Source of the DNA: Elusimicrobiota bacterium | Lineage (GTDB): Bacteria; Elusimicrobiota; Elusimicrobia; UBA1565 | Direction: 5' to 3' | DNA: 10,865 nt | Assembly (NCBI GenBank): GCA_003450735.1 | Contig: DMEZ01000070.1 | Location: 1-10,865, forward strand | Shown: positions 1 through 6,912 of the stretch, piece after piece | How the letters are laid out: each line of letters opens with the position of its first letter | How positions within the stretch are numbered: the stretch's first letter is position 1 | Position numbers and translations under genes: made by a program | Notes under the pieces: generated by a model | What the model was told of the DNA's origin: nothing | Seen by the model: only the letters and a program-made list of their open reading frames with translations | Database searches by the model: none

Positions 1-950
1 GCGGAGAACGGCCTGCGCGCCGCCAGAAGCGCGGCCGCGATCATGCCCGAGGCGTCGGCGCGCCTCTTCCAGGCGATGTCGAAGGCCGTGCCGTGCCCGG
101 GCGAGGTGCGCGCGAAGGGCAGCCCAAGCGTCCAGTTCACGATAGAGTACCCGGCCGCCAGCTTGAGCGGGATGAGGGCCTGGTCGTGGTAAAGGCACAC
201 GAGCGCGTCGTATCGGCCCGCGCGGTGCGCCGCCCAAGCGGCGTCGGCCGGCACGGGGCCCTCCAGCCGGAGCCCCTCCTTGCGCAGCCGGGCGAGGGCC
301 GGCTTGAGGACCCGCTCCTCCTCATGCCCCAGAAGGCCGTTCTCGCCGGCGTGGGGGTTCAGGGCGCAGAGGGCGAGCCTTGGCCTACGGATGCCCAGAT
401 GCGAGCGCAAGGCTTCCTCGGCCAGCACGGCCGCGTCCCGCAGGGACTCGTAATTCAGGGCCGAGGGCACTCGGGCGAGCGGGAGGTGCCGCGTCGCCAG
501 GACGGCGCGGAGCGGAACGGCGGCGCTAGGGCCCGGCGCGTGGGCCGTCAGCATCATCGCGACGCGCGGCGTCCCGGTCAGGTCCTGGAGCAGTTCGGTG
601 TGGTCGAGGTGCTTCGCGCCCGCCAGCCGCCAGGCCTCCTTCGAGATCGGGGCGGTGACCAGCCCTTCGACGAGCCCTTTCGCGGCCAGGCGCACGGCTT
701 CCAACACCGCCGCGTACGAGAGCCTCCCGCCTTCAGCGCAGGAGCGTCCTTTCGGGAAGGGGCCCGCGGGGCCGAGGTCGAGGACGGGGCAGAGGGCGGA
801 TGTCCAGCCCGCTTGGGCGAAGACCGCGCGGCTGCCGACGAGCAGGGGCCGGCAGCACCGCCGCACGCGAGGGTCGCGGGCGGCCGAGACGGCCAGCTCC
901 GGCCCCACGCCGGCGGGGTCGCCGATCGTGAAGGCCAGCGCCGGAGGCAC
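1..950 (-). CDS. pdxA: 4-hydroxythreonine-4-phosphate dehydrogenase PdxA (3' end cut by window)
   Basis: Cytoplasmic NAD-dependent enzyme of the DXP-dependent vitamin B6 pathway. It oxidises 4-phosphohydroxy-L-threonine, and the decarboxylated product goes to PdxJ. The translation shows the PdxA motifs in order: GDPAGVGPE (10-18), TAPISKE, DHTELL (about 116-121), ATRHLPL with H155, LNPHAGENG with H200, YHDQALIPLK with H255, and TLGLPFARTSPGHGTAFDIA near the end. H155, H200 and H255 align by motif and spacing with the three metal ligands of E. coli PdxA (H166, H211, H266). The usual glycine of GHTE is Asp116 here. I chose GTG at 950 because AGGA (961-958), overlapping the upstream stop, lies 7 bases before it and the motif begins at residue 10. 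About 316 residues are present against about 330 in the family, so only the last few are lost. It is the third gene of the operon, 9 bases after the SurA-like gene, and is probably translationally coupled to it. Confidence 0.95.
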   Translation of the reverse strand, partial: MPPALAFTIGDPAGVGPELAVSAARDPRVRRCCRPLLVGSRAVFAQAGWTSALCPVLDLGPAGPFPKGRSCAEGGRLSYAAVLEAVRLAAKGLVEGLVTAPISKEAWRLAGAKHLDHTELLQDLTGTPRVAMMLTAHAPGPSAAVPLRAVLATRHLPLARVPSALNYESLRDAAVLAEEALRSHLGIRRPRLALCALNPHAGENGLLGHEEERVLKPALARLRKEGLRLEGPVPADAAWAAHRAGRYDALVCLYHDQALIPLKLAAGYSIVNWTLGLPFARTSPGHGTAFDIAWKRRADASGMIAAALLAARRPFS

Positions 951-959
951 GGGGCGTTC

Positions 960-2081
960 CTACTTGGTCTTGTCGGGCTCGACGATCTCGATCGTCGCGG
1001 CCGAGCGCAGCTTCTTGACGTAGTTCTGCAGCTCGACCTGGGACTCGATGCCGCCGAGGAACTTCACGACGTCGTCCTTGGCCTTTTCGAGGAGCAGGCT
1101 CTCCTTGGCCTTCTTCTCCTGGACGCGGATGAGATGGCAGCCGAACTTGGTCTCGACGGGCTCGCTGACCTCGCCCACGGGCAGGGTGAACGCCGCGTTC
1201 TCGAACTCGGGCGGCATCCAGCCCTTCAGGATGAAGCCGAGGTCGCCGCCGCGCGGGGCGCTCTCGATGTCGTCGGACTCCTTGGCCGCGACCTCGCCGA
1301 AGTCCGCCCCGTCGGCGATCTTCTTCTTGAGGGCCTCGGCGCGCTTGAGGGCCTGGTTGCGCTCCATCATGGAAGGCGCGGCGCCGGCGGCGCTGACCTT
1401 GACGAGGATGTGGGACACCCGCACCCGCTCGGAGGTCAGGTCGCGCAGGCGCGTCCCGAAGGCGATGTAGGCCTGGGCGACGTCCTCGCTCATCCCCTTC
1501 ACCACGTCGGTGCTGCCCGAGGCGACGGTCTTGAGCTTGTCGAAGGCGGCCTGCACCTTCTTCTCGTCGGGCTCCTTGACGAGGGGCCGCACCTTCTCCT
1601 CGACGACCTTGCGCATGAGGATCTGCCGGCGGATGCGCTCGCGGAACTGCTCCTCGCTCAAGCCCTCCCTTTCGAGCTCGTCCGCCAAGGACTTCTTCAC
1701 CTCGAAGTCCGAGCGGCGCTTGCCGGTCATCTCGTCCACGCGGAAGCTGCGCTCCTGGATCTCCTCGATGCCCCGGGTGAGCTCGCGCTCGGTGATCTTG
1801 ATGGCGGACTTTTCGCCGTCCTGGGCCAGCAGCTCGTCGTCGATCATCTGGTCGAGGACCTTCTTGCGGATCTCCTTCTGCACCTCCTCCTCCCGGAGGA
1901 GCTGGGGCATGCTGCGCTGATAGTTGTCCAGGACCGAGCGCACGTTCTTGTTGTACTCGGAGAGCAGGAGCGGCTTGCCGTTGACCCGGGCGACGACGTC
2001 CTCGAGGACCTTGGCCCCGGCCGAGAGGGCGAGGAACGCGGCGGCGGCGGCGAGGAGAACGGCCTTACTGGGCTTGCGCAT
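960..2081 (-). CDS. SurA-like periplasmic peptidyl-prolyl cis-trans isomerase (single parvulin domain)
   Basis: Exported foldase/chaperone of 373 residues, expected to act on unfolded outer-membrane or periplasmic proteins. Residues 1-23 form a Sec signal (basic start, Ala/Leu core, cleavage site AGA before Lys24). Residues 24-165 resemble the helical SurA N-terminal chaperone region, starting with a VVARVNGKPLLLSEY-type segment. Residues 219-322 are a rotamase (parvulin) domain: VRVSHILVK, ADFGEVAAKESD, RGGDLGFILKG, PPEFENAAF, GEVSEPVETKFGCHLIRV. E. coli SurA has two parvulin domains and this protein has one, so I give no symbol. The ATG at 2081 lies inside the end of the upstream parvulin gene (17-base overlap). 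It has an excellent GGAGGT (2092-2087) 5 bases before it, embedded in the upstream codons. The downstream neighbour is pdxA, the same order as surA-pdxA in E. coli, which supports the SurA assignment. The family is clear; exact orthology to SurA is inferred. Confidence 0.9.
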   Translation of the reverse strand: MRKPSKAVLLAAAAAFLALSAGAKVLEDVVARVNGKPLLLSEYNKNVRSVLDNYQRSMPQLLREEEVQKEIRKKVLDQMIDDELLAQDGEKSAIKITERELTRGIEEIQERSFRVDEMTGKRRSDFEVKKSLADELEREGLSEEQFRERIRRQILMRKVVEEKVRPLVKEPDEKKVQAAFDKLKTVASGSTDVVKGMSEDVAQAYIAFGTRLRDLTSERVRVSHILVKVSAAGAAPSMMERNQALKRAEALKKKIADGADFGEVAAKESDDIESAPRGGDLGFILKGWMPPEFENAAFTLPVGEVSEPVETKFGCHLIRVQEKKAKESLLLEKAKDDVVKFLGGIESQVELQNYVKKLRSAATIEIVEPDKTK

Positions 2082-2901
2082 CGGTGACCTCCACTTTCAA
2101 AGACGATTGGAAGGACTGCAGGTGCCGGTCGAACTTCTGCTTCTCGAGGATGGCCCGCACCCGCGGCTCGGCCTCGACGAAGGGGATGGGGCGCTCCCCC
2201 TCCTTGAGCAGGAGGTGGTAGCCGAGCTTGCTCGCGACCGGGCCCGCGACCTCGCCGCTCTTCATGCGGAAGACGACCTCGAGCTCGGGGATGATCTCAC
2301 CCAAGAGCATGGGCCGCATGCGCCCGCCGTCCGCGGCGGTGTCGGCGTCGAGCGAGTTCTTCTGGGCGAAGGATGCGAAGCGGGCGCTCAGCGCTCCGGG
2401 GCCGGAGCGGACGGCCCGCTTGGCCGCCTCGGCCTCCTCCGGGGTGGGCAAAAGGATGTGGCGGGCCTGGGCCTCGGCAGGATGCTCCTTGTAGTAGGCC
2501 TTCACCTCGTCGTCGCTCACCGCCAAGATGCCGTTTTTGCGCAGGCCGTCCATCCAGAGCCGGGTCATGAGGTAATCTCCCGCCTCGGCGAGCTTCTCCT
2601 CCTCCTGGCGCCGGAGCTCGGCGAGCTGGTCGCGGTACTCCTGGCTGCGCCCGACCCCCGACACCCGGGCCGCCTCGAGGACGATCTTCTCGCGGATGAG
2701 GACGTCGAGGAACTGCCGGCGGCCGCTGGGCGTGATGACGTAGCTGCGGTAGTTGGGCGCGACCTCGGCGAGCTTGCGGTCGAACTCAGGCTCGGTGATG
2801 ACGGATCCTCCGACCCGGGCGAGCACGCGGTCTTTGCCCTTGCGGCAGGCGGGACAGAGGAGGAGGACGGCGGCCAGGACCGGCAGGAACGCTCTCGTCA
2901 T
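2065..2901 (-). CDS. Parvulin-type peptidyl-prolyl isomerase, putative lipoprotein
   Basis: A 278-residue exported protein, first gene of the operon. Residues 1-18 are a hydrophobic signal ending LLLCPAC, then a charged RKGKDR stretch. Cys19 could be lipidated, but the -3 to -1 residues (C-P-A) fit the lipobox poorly, so lipidation is plausible and not certain. After the signal, VLARVGGSVITEPEFDRKL is the start typical of SurA/PrsA-type chaperones. Residues 60-140 are helical and charged (GRRQFLDVLIREKIVLEAA, later VSDDEVKAYYKEHPAE). Residues 143-236 are a diverged parvulin domain (ARHILLPTPEEA, SFAQKNSLD, GEVAGPVASKLGYHLLLKEGE). The core GGDLG-type motif reads GGRMRP here, so isomerase activity may be weak. 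Likely role: envelope foldase working beside the next gene, possibly with different clients. The ATG at 2901 has no SD (CGCCCCGCCCAT precedes it), which suggests a very short leader. Confidence 0.85.
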   Translation of the reverse strand: MTRAFLPVLAAVLLLCPACRKGKDRVLARVGGSVITEPEFDRKLAEVAPNYRSYVITPSGRRQFLDVLIREKIVLEAARVSGVGRSQEYRDQLAELRRQEEEKLAEAGDYLMTRLWMDGLRKNGILAVSDDEVKAYYKEHPAEAQARHILLPTPEEAEAAKRAVRSGPGALSARFASFAQKNSLDADTAADGGRMRPMLLGEIIPELEVVFRMKSGEVAGPVASKLGYHLLLKEGERPIPFVEAEPRVRAILEKQKFDRHLQSFQSSLKVEVTDAQAQ

Positions 2902-2914
2902 ATGGGCGGGGCGT

Positions 2915-2920
2915 ACTTTA
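2915..2920 (-). promoter_or_regulatory. Candidate -10 box for the parvulin-pdxA operon
   Basis: On the minus strand GATAAAGTACG precedes the ATG at 2901. TAAAGT (2920 down to 2915) fits TANNNT, and its predicted start of transcription near 2908 would leave a leader of about 7 bases, too short for an SD. No convincing -35 is seen. A second possible minus-strand -10 is the palindrome ACTATAGT at 2992-2999, which would give an 80-90 base leader. Confidence 0.35.
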
Positions 2921-2970
2921 TCATTTCAGACAAAGAAAGTTCATCCGGGCCGACTGAAGTCCTATTGACT

Positions 2971-2999
2971 TTGGAGGTGTCCTGGACTAATACTATAGT
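2971..2999 (+). promoter_or_regulatory. Promoter of the kinase gene (TTGGAG-17-TATAGT), predicted near-leaderless
   Basis: TTGGAG (2971-2976) and TATAGT (2994-2999, five of six consensus bases) are separated by 17 bases. The predicted transcript start is near 3006, only about 3 bases before the ATG at 3009, and there is no SD next to that ATG. An overlapping alternative is TTGACT (2965-2970) with TAATAC (2988-2993), also 17 apart. The -10 lies inside ACTATAGT (2992-2999), an exact palindrome, so TATAGT is also present on the minus strand, facing the divergent parvulin operon. A small GTCC-T-GGAC dyad (2979-2987) sits in the spacer. Confidence 0.55.
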
Positions 3000-3008
3000 C
3001 TCCCTACG

Positions 3009-5216
3009 ATGAAAAACGCGCTCCTCCTTCTGACGGCAGCCCTCGCCCTCTCCTTCACGTTGCCGGCCGCTGCCCAGTACAGCGACATGACCGGCACGAC
3101 GGACAGCGGCCAGGGCATCGACACCGGGCCGCAGTCCGACACGTCCGCGGACGAAGCCGACGAAGACCCGGAGCAGAACACCCAGCCCGCGACGAACCCC
3201 TCCCAACCGAACAAGAAGACGAACTTCAAGAAGCTCGCCCCCATCCCTGACGTCGGCACCGGCGCCGCCGCGTACGGCAAGCCGGCGGAGCGCTCCCTCC
3301 ATGGCGCGAAGCAGGGGGGCGCAAACCGCGAGAGCGCCATAGGCGCCGGCTCCGGCGACGCCGCCCCAGGCGCCGGCCCGGCAAAGGCGTCGCAAGGCGC
3401 GGCCGGAGGAGCCTGGACGGGCGCCGTGCAGAAGGACTTGCCCCGGCCGGGCGACCCCGCCGCCGCGGAAGGCGCTCCGGCGCCTCCCTCCGGCATAGCC
3501 GCCCGGCGGGCGGCCATGCTCGAGCAGAGGGCCGCCGCGGAGAGGGCCCGCCTGGAGCAGGAGCAGGCCGAGACCGAGAGGATCCGACAGGAGGAGAAAC
3601 GGGCCGAGGCCGAGAAGAGCCAGGAGAAAGAGCACGCCGCCGCCGCCGCCCGTCAGGCCGAGCTCCTGCTCAAGATGCGCAGCTACGCGGATGCCGTCCA
3701 GGCCGCGACCCGCGTGATCGAGTCCGACCCCTTCAACGTCGCGGCCTTCCTCGTCCGCTCCGAAGCCTTCAGCCGCCTCGGCCGCTACGAGGAAGCGAAA
3801 GCCGACGCCGACCGGGCCGCGGCCCTCAACGGGAAGCTCGCGAAGGGCTGGAGCTGCAAGGCCTGGGCCGAACAGCGGCTCGGGAGCTACCGCGACGCCA
3901 TGGCGGCCGCCTCCCAGGCAGTCCAGCTGGAGCCTATGAACGCCGTCCATTACGCCATCCGGGCCTACGCGAAGGAGAGCCTGGGCGACCGGGAAGGCGC
4001 GCTGGAGGACATGAAGGTCGCCGCCCAGCTCGACGCCAGGTTCCAGGAGAGGCTGGAGGCGGCCCAGAAAGGCGGCAAGCTCTACGACCCCTCGATGGAC
4101 GACGCCTATCTTCTCATGGACGTCGTCTCGGCGCACCGCGAGCCCGGCTCCGCGCAGATCGCCCTGAAGGCGCTGGGCGGGATCTTCCTGCTCCTGGGAG
4201 GCGGGATCGTCTGGCTCATCCTGCGCAAGCCCAAGCAGCCGGCGCAGGGGGCCGGCTCCTGGCAGAGCAAGATGGCGGAGGCCATGGATCCCCAGGGCGG
4301 CGCGGCGGCCGCCGCCGGCGCGTCCGCGAACGGGCGGCTGCTCGGCAAATACGAGCTCGTGCGGCCCATCGGCCGCGGCGGGATGGGCGATGTGTATGAA
4401 GGCCAGGACCACTCCCTGAACAGAACGGTGGCGATCAAGAAGCTCGCCGAGAGATATTCGTCCCTCGACCCTAAGGCCAAGGAGCGGATGATCCAGGAAG
4501 CCAAGACGGTCGCCGCCGTGCACCACCCGTCCATCGTCCAGATCTACGAGGTCTTCGAGGCCGACGGGGCGCTCTACCTCGTCTTCGAGTTCGTCAAAGG
4601 CAAGACCGTCCAGCAGATGCTCGCGGAGAGCCAGGTCCTCCCCCTCGACAAGACGGTGCAGATCCTGGGCTTCGTCTGCCAGGCCCTCTCCCACGCCCAC
4701 AGCCAGGGCCTCGTGCACCGGGACATCAAGCCCGCGAACATCATGGTCACCGAGCGGGGCGACATCAAGCTGATGGATTTCGGCATCGCCCGCTCCCTCG
4801 GGGCCGCTCCCTCCGCGCCCGGAGCAACCGAGCCGTTCCGAGCGCAGACCCCCGAGCCGCTCATCTCCTCGGCCCAGTACGCCAAGACGGCGACCGTGGC
4901 CGGGACGCCCCTGTATTGCGCCCCGGAGACGGAGTCGGGCATCGTCTCCAGGCAGGCCGACGTGTACTCCCTGGGGGTCTGCCTCTACGAGATGGTCACG
5001 GGCAGGACGCCCTTCGCGCCTCCCGGCAACCGGGCCCAGAAGGAGCAGATGGACTTCCTGCCGCCGAGCCTCCGCGTGCCCGAGCTGCCTCAGCGGGTCG
5101 ACGACGTCGTGGCGGCGGCCCTGCAGCCCGACCCGGCCAAGCGCATGAAGACCCCGGAGGAGTTCATCCAGAAGCTCTCCGGCGCCGCTGCACCCTCCCA
5201 GCCGGGCAAAGCCTGA
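3009..5216 (+). CDS. Transmembrane Ser/Thr protein kinase with N-terminal extracytoplasmic TPR region
   Basis: A 735-residue Hanks-type kinase. Residues 1-22 are a Sec signal (cleavage after PAAA). Residues 23-160 are low-complexity Asp/Thr/Gln then Ala/Gly/Pro-rich sequence, probably disordered. Residues 163-210 are a charged Arg/Glu/Ala coiled coil. Residues 212-350 hold three to four TPR-like helix pairs (SYADAVQAATRVIESDP, RYEEAKADADRAAALN, SYRDAMAAASQAVQLEP, DREGALEDMKVAAQLD). A membrane helix follows at about 386-405, flanked by RKPK on the inside. The kinase domain starts at about 447: glycine loop GRGGMGDVY (455-463), Lys477 in VAIKK, Glu497, HRDIKPAN with Asp572, DFG Asp590, and GTPLYCAPE ending a long Thr/Ser-rich activation loop. 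All catalytic residues are present, so it should be active. Topology puts the TPRs outside and the kinase inside at the C-terminus. The ligand and substrates are unknown. The start follows from the signal peptide and the promoter just before it. Confidence 0.93.
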   Translation: MKNALLLLTAALALSFTLPAAAQYSDMTGTTDSGQGIDTGPQSDTSADEADEDPEQNTQPATNPSQPNKKTNFKKLAPIPDVGTGAAAYGKPAERSLHGAKQGGANRESAIGAGSGDAAPGAGPAKASQGAAGGAWTGAVQKDLPRPGDPAAAEGAPAPPSGIAARRAAMLEQRAAAERARLEQEQAETERIRQEEKRAEAEKSQEKEHAAAAARQAELLLKMRSYADAVQAATRVIESDPFNVAAFLVRSEAFSRLGRYEEAKADADRAAALNGKLAKGWSCKAWAEQRLGSYRDAMAAASQAVQLEPMNAVHYAIRAYAKESLGDREGALEDMKVAAQLDARFQERLEAAQKGGKLYDPSMDDAYLLMDVVSAHREPGSAQIALKALGGIFLLLGGGIVWLILRKPKQPAQGAGSWQSKMAEAMDPQGGAAAAAGASANGRLLGKYELVRPIGRGGMGDVYEGQDHSLNRTVAIKKLAERYSSLDPKAKERMIQEAKTVAAVHHPSIVQIYEVFEADGALYLVFEFVKGKTVQQMLAESQVLPLDKTVQILGFVCQALSHAHSQGLVHRDIKPANIMVTERGDIKLMDFGIARSLGAAPSAPGATEPFRAQTPEPLISSAQYAKTATVAGTPLYCAPETESGIVSRQADVYSLGVCLYEMVTGRTPFAPPGNRAQKEQMDFLPPSLRVPELPQRVDDVVAAALQPDPAKRMKTPEEFIQKLSGAAAPSQPGKA

Positions 5217-5218
5217 GG

Positions 5219-5224
5219 TATACT
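5219..5224 (+). promoter_or_regulatory. Candidate TATACT -10 box before the membrane protein gene
   Basis: The 18 bases between the kinase stop (5216) and the ATG at 5235 contain TATACT in the context TGAGGTATACT, and no SD. Transcription from this box would begin near 5231, leaving about a 4-base leader. No -35 is visible. The context is nearly the same as TGGAGTATACT at 7547-7557. The downstream gene could therefore have its own promoter in addition to read-through from the kinase gene. Confidence 0.45.
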
Positions 5225-5234
5225 CTACCTTCCC

Positions 5235-6905
5235 ATGGTCGGCTCACGGCGGGCCTGGCTGCCCGCGGCGGTCCTCCTGCTCGTTTACGGCTGTCTTTCA
5301 GCCGTTGAGAACCCTGACCTATTCTGGCACCTGTCCGCGGGAGACCGGCTCCTGTCCGGCGCGTTCCCAAGATCGGACTTCCTGTCCTGGCCCCTGGCCG
5401 GAGCGCCGTGGATCGATTTCGAGTGGCTTGCGCAGGCCGTCTACGCCGCCCTGTTCAGCCTCCTCGGCTGGTGGGGCCTCATCGCCCTCAAGACGGCCCT
5501 CTTCGGCGGCGCCGCGGCCTTCCTGCTGGCCGCCCTGCGCCTGCAGGGCCAAGGGCCGGAGTTCGAGGCCGCGGCCTTGGGCGTTGCGGCCGCCGCGTGG
5601 GGCATCAGCAACGACGTCCGTCCGGACAATTTCTCCCTGCTCCTCTTCTCCGCCGAGCTCTATGCGCTCGAGCGCATCCGCCTGGGAGACCCCGCGGCCC
5701 GCCGTGCCTGCCTGGCCGCCGGGTTCGCGGCCGGCGCCCTGTGGGCCAACCTGCACGGGGCCTTCGCCTACGGGCTGGCTCTCGCGGCGCTCTACGCCGC
5801 CGGCCTCGCCTTCGAGGGAGGCCGCCGGGACAGGGCCGCCGCCGTCCTCGCGGCCCTGGCCGGGGGGCTGGCCGGGACCCTGCTCAATCCCTACGGCTGG
5901 AGGATCTACGCGGTGCTCTTGGACCACGCGCGCCACTCCGCGCTGATCGGGCGGGAGCTCTTCGAGTGGCAGCCCGCGGCGCTCGGCAACTCCTACTGCC
6001 GCCCCTTCTGGCTCCTGCTGTGCGCGTCGATGGGCGCCTTGGCCGCGGTCGTCCGCCAGGACCGGGTCCTCCCCCTCCTTCCAGCCCTGCTCCTGGGCGT
6101 TTGGGCCTTCGCCGCCTGGCGGCACATGCGGAACATCCCCTTCTTCGCGCTGGCCGCCCTTCCTCTCGCCGCCGATTTGCTCGGCCGGATGCGCCGACCC
6201 GCCCTGCCTCCCGCCTGGAAGCGGGGCCTGGCCGCCGGAGTCCTGGCCGCGGCGGCTCTGCATCTGCGCTACGGCGCGCCCCGGGCGCTCCTCGCCTCGG
6301 GCTTCAACGTCGGACGCTTCCCGGTCGAGGCCGCCGCCTACCTTGAGGAGCACCGCGAGCCCCTCGCCCGCCTCCGGCTCTACAACCCGTGGGGGTGGGG
6401 AGGCTATCTGGGCTGGCGTCTTTCGCCGGACTACCGGGTCTTCATGGACGGGCGCTATCTCTTCCACCCGATGCTGGCCGAGGAGAACGAGGCCACGCTG
6501 GACCCCGGGCGCTGGGAAGCGTTCGTTTCCCGCCGGGGCGTCGAGCTGGCCCTTCTCAAGCGGAAGCAGCCCGACATCCGCCTCGATCGGCGCCTGCCGG
6601 AGGGACGCGTCGTCTCGGAGCCGCGGCCCTACTACCTGTTCTTCATGCCTCAGGACCGCTGGGCGCTCGTCTATTGGGACCGGCTGGCGCTCCTATTCGT
6701 GCGCAGGACGCACGCCCTGCGGCCCTGGCTGAAGGAGCGGGAATATCGATATCTGCATCCGGGGGACGCGTCGGCGCTCCGCCGGGCGCTGGAGGCCGGC
6801 CGGATCCCGGCGAAGGAGTTCTCCGCCGAGATCCGCCGGCACCTGCGAGAATCAGGCCCCGACGAAGAAGCCGCCGCCTTCCTGGCGGAACAGCCCCGGC
6901 CCTAA
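5235..6905 (+). CDS. Polytopic membrane protein, GT-C glycosyltransferase-like, uncharacterised family
   Basis: A 556-residue integral membrane protein with about 9-11 hydrophobic segments in residues 8-350, then a soluble C-terminal part of about 190 residues. The first loop after helix 1 carries ENPDLFWHLSAGDRLL (Asp28) and then FPRSDFLSW and PWIDFEWLAQ. Later come VRPDNFSLLLF, LWANLHGAFAYG, LNPYGWRIY and RHMRNIPFFAL. The soluble part has NPWGWGGYLGW followed by VFMDGRYLF (Asp405-Gly-Arg407). This set recurs in a widespread family of unnamed bacterial membrane proteins that resembles GT-C transferases using polyprenyl-phosphate sugars, where an acidic residue in the first external loop is catalytic. 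Glycosyl transfer is inferred from that layout. It follows the kinase gene by 18 bases, so the two may be cotranscribed, but a functional link is speculative. No SD precedes the ATG. Confidence 0.85.
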   Translation: MVGSRRAWLPAAVLLLVYGCLSAVENPDLFWHLSAGDRLLSGAFPRSDFLSWPLAGAPWIDFEWLAQAVYAALFSLLGWWGLIALKTALFGGAAAFLLAALRLQGQGPEFEAAALGVAAAAWGISNDVRPDNFSLLLFSAELYALERIRLGDPAARRACLAAGFAAGALWANLHGAFAYGLALAALYAAGLAFEGGRRDRAAAVLAALAGGLAGTLLNPYGWRIYAVLLDHARHSALIGRELFEWQPAALGNSYCRPFWLLLCASMGALAAVVRQDRVLPLLPALLLGVWAFAAWRHMRNIPFFALAALPLAADLLGRMRRPALPPAWKRGLAAGVLAAAALHLRYGAPRALLASGFNVGRFPVEAAAYLEEHREPLARLRLYNPWGWGGYLGWRLSPDYRVFMDGRYLFHPMLAEENEATLDPGRWEAFVSRRGVELALLKRKQPDIRLDRRLPEGRVVSEPRPYYLFFMPQDRWALVYWDRLALLFVRRTHALRPWLKEREYRYLHPGDASALRRALEAGRIPAKEFSAEIRRHLRESGPDEEAAAFLAEQPRP

Positions 6906-6912
6906 AATACGC

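Noticed and set aside
93..2087. 664-codon plus-strand open frame antisense to pdxA and the SurA-like gene
   Set aside because: The product is Arg/Gly/Leu-rich with no domain, while the minus strand encodes clear PdxA and parvulin motifs. Long antisense frames are expected at this GC content.
2973..2979. GGAGGTG as a ribosome binding site for the kinase gene
   Set aside because: It lies about 30 bases upstream of the ATG and inside the promoter region, too far to act on that start.
2898..4718. 606-codon minus-strand open frame antisense to the kinase gene
   Set aside because: Low-complexity shadow frame; the plus strand carries the signal peptide, TPRs and the kinase N-lobe and catalytic-loop motifs.
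5319..6467. 382-codon minus-strand open frame inside the membrane protein gene
   Set aside because: Gln/Glu/Gly-rich composition without motifs; the opposite strand has membrane helices and family motifs.
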